Origin: Sinorhizobium meliloti 4H41
GTDB lineage: Bacteria > Pseudomonadota > Alphaproteobacteria > Rhizobiales > Rhizobiaceae
Reading direction: 5' to 3'
Assembly: GCF_000375585.1 (NCBI RefSeq)
Contig: NZ_AQWP01000004.1
Coordinates: 62,001-126,000 of the forward strand
DNA: 64,000 bases
Each line of letters starts with the position of its first letter. Within the stretch, counting starts at the first letter, position 1. Below the pieces are notes generated by a model that searched no databases, was not told the DNA's origin, and worked only from the letters and a program-made list of their open reading frames with translations. The position numbers and the translations under genes were made by a program. Of this stretch, positions 63,999 to 64,000 are shown piece after piece.

Positions 63999-64000
63999 CC

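Noticed and set aside
1-64000. CRISPR array, tRNA/rRNA, intact insertion sequence or prophage
   Set aside because: No regular spaced repeats, no cloverleaf or rRNA motifs, no transposase or integrase domain recognised on either strand.

Overview
The window looks like accessory-replicon DNA of an alphaproteobacterium of the Rhizobiales, most plausibly Sinorhizobium/Ensifer. The reasons are high GC, a second nuo operon, a Tad/Flp pilus locus with Cpa-type genes, a plasmid-style VapBC module, a nucleotide cyclase-TPR protein of the rhizobial type and a SyrB-like remnant. I saw no rRNA, tRNA, CRISPR array or intact insertion sequence. The species is inferred from gene content only.

Layout. (1) 1-1376: the start of a cupin gene running off the left edge, then a VapB/VapC toxin-antitoxin pair behind an inverted-repeat operator. 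(2) 1702-12217: the most interesting block. Genes on the minus strand encode a catalytic Rieske-oxygenase subunit without its own Rieske centre, a reductase that carries the missing Rieske centre at its N-terminus, and a glutathione-S-transferase-like protein. This is the unusual part list of the NdmC/NdmD/NdmE methylxanthine N7-demethylase of Pseudomonas putida CBB5. A divergent GntR regulator and a complete BMP-type (purine/nucleoside-like) ABC importer follow on the plus strand, and a class V aminotransferase converges from the left. I infer an uptake and N-demethylation system for a methylated purine or similar N-methyl compound, controlled through paired ATTGRATACCRAT operators in the divergent promoter region. 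(3) 12263-29323: a complete 14-subunit complex I (nuo) set with one additional antiporter-like subunit and a small membrane protein. Most of it is one minus-strand array (J-K-antiporter-small-L-M-N, a gap, then A-G). nuoH, nuoI and a CBS-domain gene sit on the opposite strand and converge with it.

(4) 29619-41504: pcm, a large PAS-GGDEF-EAL protein, then a Wsp-like chemosensory operon (NarL-type response regulator, CheR-TPR, CheW, MCP, CheA-REC hybrid, CheB). The CheB receiver has Glu in place of the phospho-accepting Asp. (5) 41585-51321: a Tad pilus locus (cpaA, cpaB, a cpaE fused to a TadE-like pseudopilin, tadE, flp, cpaF, tadB, tadC on minus; a TadG-like gene and an orphan CpaC N-domain on plus). 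A secretin gene is absent from the window. (6) 51361-54926: an MscS channel, a class III nucleotide cyclase with TPRs and a small conserved protein, followed by about 0.8 kb of apparently decayed sequence. (7) 55714-63998: a ferric-siderophore system (siderophore-interacting reductase, FecCDE-like ABC importer, binding protein, divergent TonB receptor and an AraC regulator) with candidate iron-responsive and AraC-type sites in the shared promoter region.

Start codons were chosen by Shine-Dalgarno quality and operon overlaps; where two starts are plausible the entry says so. Function calls rest on motifs and family memory, not on database searches.
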